Source of the DNA: Gammaproteobacteria bacterium
GTDB lineage: Bacteria > Pseudomonadota > Gammaproteobacteria > Eutrophobiales > Eutrophobiaceae
Length of the DNA stretch: 8,128 nt
Assembly: GCA_004356415.1 (NCBI GenBank)
Contig: SMWN01000092.1
Location: forward strand, 1-8,128
Reading direction: 5' to 3'
Position 1 is the first letter of the stretch, and every line of letters starts with the position of its first letter. The notes under the pieces are model-generated. The model was not told the DNA's origin and searched no databases. It saw only the letters and a list, made by a program, of their open reading frames with translations. This document shows, in pieces, positions 5,981 to 8,128 of the stretch. The position numbers were made by a program, and so were the translations under genes.

Positions 5981-6951
5981 TAGTGGGCTTCCTCTGATTG
6001 ACTTCCCATGATCATGGCCATGATAGCCATCCGTACGGCAATACCATGACTTACTTGTTGCAAAATGACTGAGCGTTCACTATCTGCGATTTGGGAATCA
6101 ATTTCGATCCCTCTGTTAATTGGGCCAGGATGCATTACGATTGCATCTGGTTTTGCGAGAGCAAGTTTCTCCTCATTCAGTCCATAACGTTTGAAGTATT
6201 CATGTTCACTGGGGAGCAGTGCACTGCACATACGTTCTCTTTGCAAGCGTAACATCATGACGACATCAACATCTTTCAGGCCATCATTCATATCATAATA
6301 GGGGTGAGCACCAAGGCTACTAATATCATTCGGGATTAATGTTTTGGGGCCAATCACCCTGATCTCCGGAACACCAAGGACACTCAGTGCATGAATCTCT
6401 GAGCGAGCCACGCGTGAATGTGCTACATCACCAATAATGGCAACCTTGAGTCTTGTAAAATCAGGTTTATGTTTGCGGATGGTAAACATATCCAACATCG
6501 CCTGTGTTGGGTGTGAATGGCGACCATCACCGCCATTAATCACCCGGATATGCGGCGCTACCTGTGAAGCAATAAAATGCGCAGCACCACTATTTGCATG
6601 GCGTATGATAAACATATCGCAATGCATGGCTTCCAGTGTCTGCAGTGTATCCAAAAGGGTCTCACCCTTTTTTGTTGCTGAGCTGAGAATATTCAAATTA
6701 AGCACATCGGCGGAAAGTCTTTTCGCAGCCAGTTCAAAGGTTGTGCGTGTGCGTGTGCTTGGTTCGAAGAACAGGTTGGCGATTGTTTTTCCGCGAAGTA
6801 GAGGAACTTTTTTTACGGCACGTTCTCCGACAGCAGCGAATGATTCAGCGTAATCCAGAATTTCAATAAACAGGGAACGGTCAATACCTTCGATGGTAAG
6901 AAAATGCTTGAGGCGACCTTTAGCGTCGAGTTGGATATTATTTCCCGTCAT
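5980..6951 (-). CDS. pyrB: Aspartate carbamoyltransferase catalytic subunit
   Basis: PyrB condenses carbamoyl phosphate with aspartate to N-carbamoyl-L-aspartate, the first committed step of pyrimidine synthesis, in the cytosol. The 323-residue protein is complete. It has the carbamoyl-phosphate loop FFEPSTRTRTTFE (STRTRT at 65-70), the KKGET loop with Lys95, IIRH around Arg117, GGDGRHSHPTQ (140-150), DVAHSRVARS (175-184), MLRLQRERM (233-241) and HPGPINRG (274-281). The N-terminal part before residue 50 resembles the Pseudomonas-type enzyme, which partners with PyrC' and has no PyrI regulatory subunit; no pyrI is seen here. Its ATG overlaps the pyrR stop (ATGA, 4 bases) and its TAG overlaps the GTG of pyrC', so translation of all three is probably coupled. 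Confidence 0.97.
   Translation of the reverse strand: MTGNNIQLDAKGRLKHFLTIEGIDRSLFIEILDYAESFAAVGERAVKKVPLLRGKTIANLFFEPSTRTRTTFELAAKRLSADVLNLNILSSATKKGETLLDTLQTLEAMHCDMFIIRHANSGAAHFIASQVAPHIRVINGGDGRHSHPTQAMLDMFTIRKHKPDFTRLKVAIIGDVAHSRVARSEIHALSVLGVPEIRVIGPKTLIPNDISSLGAHPYYDMNDGLKDVDVVMMLRLQRERMCSALLPSEHEYFKRYGLNEEKLALAKPDAIVMHPGPINRGIEIDSQIADSERSVILQQVSHGIAVRMAIMAMIMGSQSEEAH
5988..5995 (-). promoter_or_regulatory. Ribosome binding site for the GTG start of pyrC'
   Basis: AGAGGAAG on the minus strand lies seven bases before the GTG at 5980, inside the 3' end of pyrB. It supports this start, which otherwise would be uncertain because it is a GTG sharing one base with the pyrB stop. Confidence 0.65.
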
Positions 6952-7457
6952 TCCGTCCCAGTAATTTCCAGAGTCAAGTACTCTGGGCCGGTGAGTTTAG
7001 CATGTTCCCCCTGTTTTAGTGTGATCCGTTTACCCACAAAATCAGCCTGGATGGGAAGTTCATGCTCTCCACGGTCAATCAAAACGGCAAGGCGTACACT
7101 GGCCGGCCGGCCATAATCAAAAATTTCGTTTAATGCTGCACGTATTGTCCTGCCGGTGTACAGTACGTCATCCACCAATAAAAGATGTTTATCTTCAATA
7201 TCAAAGGGCAGTTTTGATGGCGTAACCTGTGGATGTGTTCCGATGCGACTGAAGTCGTCGCGGTAAAATGCAATATTGAGTTTACCAAGCGGTGGTTCGA
7301 TATTTAGTTTCTTATGTAATCTTTCAGCAATCCACACGCCACCTGTATGAATACCAATCATTAACATTTCTGACAGATCGTTATTTGCTATTTCAGCGCG
7401 TATTTGTGTGATCATTTCATCGACACATTGTTTGACATCTGTCGTTGCATCATTCAT
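6948..7457 (-). CDS. pyrR: PyrR, uracil phosphoribosyltransferase / pyr regulator homologue
   Basis: A 169-residue type I phosphoribosyltransferase of the PyrR family. It has LNIAFYRDD (60-68), the PRPP loop VDDVLYTGRTIRAA (95-108), and RPASVRLAVLIDRG (117-130). In Bacillus, PyrR senses uridine nucleotides and binds pyr mRNA to cause attenuation, with a side uracil phosphoribosyltransferase activity. Here the region equivalent to Bacillus HRELPIRAD reads EHELPIQAD (131-139), so two arginines there are His132 and Gln137, and the N-terminal TRIAHE block is not conserved. Classical RNA binding is therefore doubtful. The ATG at 7457 is the only start after an in-frame stop. It lies 53 bases after ruvX with a weak ribosome site. 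No attenuator structure is seen in that gap. In pseudomonads PyrR is also linked to pyr control; here this is inferred. Confidence 0.93.
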   Translation of the reverse strand: MNDATTDVKQCVDEMITQIRAEIANNDLSEMLMIGIHTGGVWIAERLHKKLNIEPPLGKLNIAFYRDDFSRIGTHPQVTPSKLPFDIEDKHLLLVDDVLYTGRTIRAALNEIFDYGRPASVRLAVLIDRGEHELPIQADFVGKRITLKQGEHAKLTGPEYLTLEITGTE

Positions 7458-7510
7458 TTTGAATTTTGGGCTTTATTTGGATTTGTGCTGGAGGGCCATT
7501 TTATCATGAT

Positions 7511-7924
7511 TCACGCTTCATGATTCTCGGCAAACCAGGTTTCCAGTATTGCTTGTGCAGCGACCGGATCTAGATCTGTTGTTTTGCCTGTGCGTTGAGC
7601 CGCTTCGAATGAAGACAAACGTTCATCAACATCATACACTGGCAGATGGAAGCGCCCATGTAATTGACGCATAAATTTTTCAGATGCAACAGTCATCTCC
7701 TGCATTTCACCCATCATGTTTAGTGGCACGCCGACGATTAAAGCATCGGGTTGCCATTCATCGATTAGGCGTTTGATATGATCCCAGTCAGGCCGCTTGT
7801 TTTTATTCTTAACTGTTTGTAAAGGGGTGGCTGTTTGTGTAATGGACTGTCCAACAGCAACGCCGATACGCTTTGTACCAAAATCAAAACACAATAGCGT
7901 ATTAATTTCACGCGTGTCCGACAT
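7511..7924 (-). CDS. ruvX: RuvX/YqgF family RNase H-fold nuclease
   Basis: RuvX (YqgF), an RNase H-fold nuclease implicated in 16S rRNA 5' maturation and, in some bacteria, Holliday-junction resolution. The family motifs are clear. Counted from the GTG at 7927, CFDFGTKRIGVAVG places catalytic Asp at 15, IVGVPLNMMGEM is at 64-75, VDERLSS at 100-106 (Asp101, Glu102), and DPVAAQAIL at 120-128 (Asp120). At 137-138 residues it has the family's usual length. The start is either ATG at 7924 or GTG at 7927 (adjacent codons); ATG is chosen as the stronger codon, since neither has a clear Shine-Dalgarno. Both lie inside the end of algH (17 or 20 base overlap), implying coupled translation. The algH-ruvX pair is widely conserved in proteobacteria. 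Its place before pyrR matches the Pseudomonas order. Confidence 0.94.
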   Translation of the reverse strand: MSDTREINTLLCFDFGTKRIGVAVGQSITQTATPLQTVKNKNKRPDWDHIKRLIDEWQPDALIVGVPLNMMGEMQEMTVASEKFMRQLHGRFHLPVYDVDERLSSFEAAQRTGKTTDLDPVAAQAILETWFAENHEA

Positions 7925-8128
7925 CACGTGAGAGTTGATCCATATCTATACCCAAAAGATTGGCAGCAGAATTCCATCGTTGTTCTACTGGCGTGTCAAA
8001 GATGATGTGTGATTCTGCCGGACCACTTAACCAAATGTTTTCCTGCATTTCTTTTTCGAGTTGGCCTGCTGACCAACCCGCGTAGCCCAGTGCGATGAGG
8101 GTACTTTCTGGTCCTTTGCCATTTGCGA
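7908..8128 (-). CDS. algH: AlgH/YqgE family protein, 3' end only
   Basis: The C-terminal 72 residues of an AlgH (YqgE, DUF179) protein; the 5' part lies beyond the right edge. Reading the minus strand from base 8126 gives the family signature LGYAGWSAGQLEKE (near residues 13-26 of the visible part), then NIWLSGPA, FDTPVEQRW (43-51), and AANLLGIDMDQLS before the TGA at 7908-7910. This is the first gene of the minus-strand operon visible here and overlaps ruvX. The family's molecular function is not established. It was named for an effect on alginate regulation in Pseudomonas. Confidence 0.93.
   Translation of the reverse strand, partial: ANGKGPESTLIALGYAGWSAGQLEKEMQENIWLSGPAESHIIFDTPVEQRWNSAANLLGIDMDQLSRDVGHA

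Noticed and set aside
6743..6758. Short hexamer repeat (GTGCGT units) that might be a slippage site
   Set aside because: It lies in pyrB and simply encodes the catalytic STRTRT motif on the minus strand; fewer than three units, in a codon-constrained active site.
1..8128. CRISPR array, tRNA, rRNA, insertion sequence or phage genes
   Set aside because: No spaced direct repeats, no tRNA-like cloverleaf, no transposase or integrase motif, and no terminal repeats were found; almost all bases are in recognised genes.

Overview
The window looks like a chromosomal segment of a gammaproteobacterium with moderate GC content. The evidence is a type IV pilus retraction cluster (pilT, pilU) facing an algH-ruvX-pyrR-pyrB-pyrC' cluster. 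Both blocks also lie near each other in Pseudomonas, and the PyrB and PyrC' proteins are of the Pseudomonas kind. I cannot name a genus. Coding density is high, with no gene-free stretch over 100 bases. I see no rRNA, tRNA, CRISPR array, insertion sequence or phage signature.

Plus strand, 1-3688: the 3' end of pilT, a full pilU, and a second full PilU-type ATPase gene form a tandem of three retraction-ATPase paralogs. They are followed by a small MEKHLA-domain (PAS-like) gene and, 16 bases later, a PilZ-domain gene with intact c-di-GMP-binding motifs. All five genes point the same way. The sensor-like protein and the c-di-GMP receptor may therefore regulate pilus retraction or surface behaviour. 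That link is an inference from position.

A 77-base convergent gap (3689-3765) separates the two blocks. A perfect 8-bp hairpin starts in it and covers the stop codon of the last minus-strand gene.

Minus strand, 8128 down to 3766: algH (3' end only), ruvX, pyrR, pyrB, a pyrC homologue and a pyrK-like gene. The first five are tightly packed (17-20, 4 and 1 base overlaps, one gap of 53), which suggests one transcript. The pyrK-like gene follows after 55 bases. PyrB is a complete aspartate carbamoyltransferase. The PyrC homologue has lost four metal-binding histidines and is almost certainly a non-catalytic pseudo-dihydroorotase that supports PyrB assembly. The pyrK-like gene encodes a FAD/2Fe-2S electron-transfer subunit, but no dihydroorotate dehydrogenase catalytic gene is beside it. 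PyrR keeps its PRPP loop but differs at positions used for RNA binding in Bacillus.

The most interesting points are the MEKHLA-PilZ pair attached to a three-member retraction-ATPase array, and the orphan PyrK-like protein at the end of a pseudo-DHOase operon.
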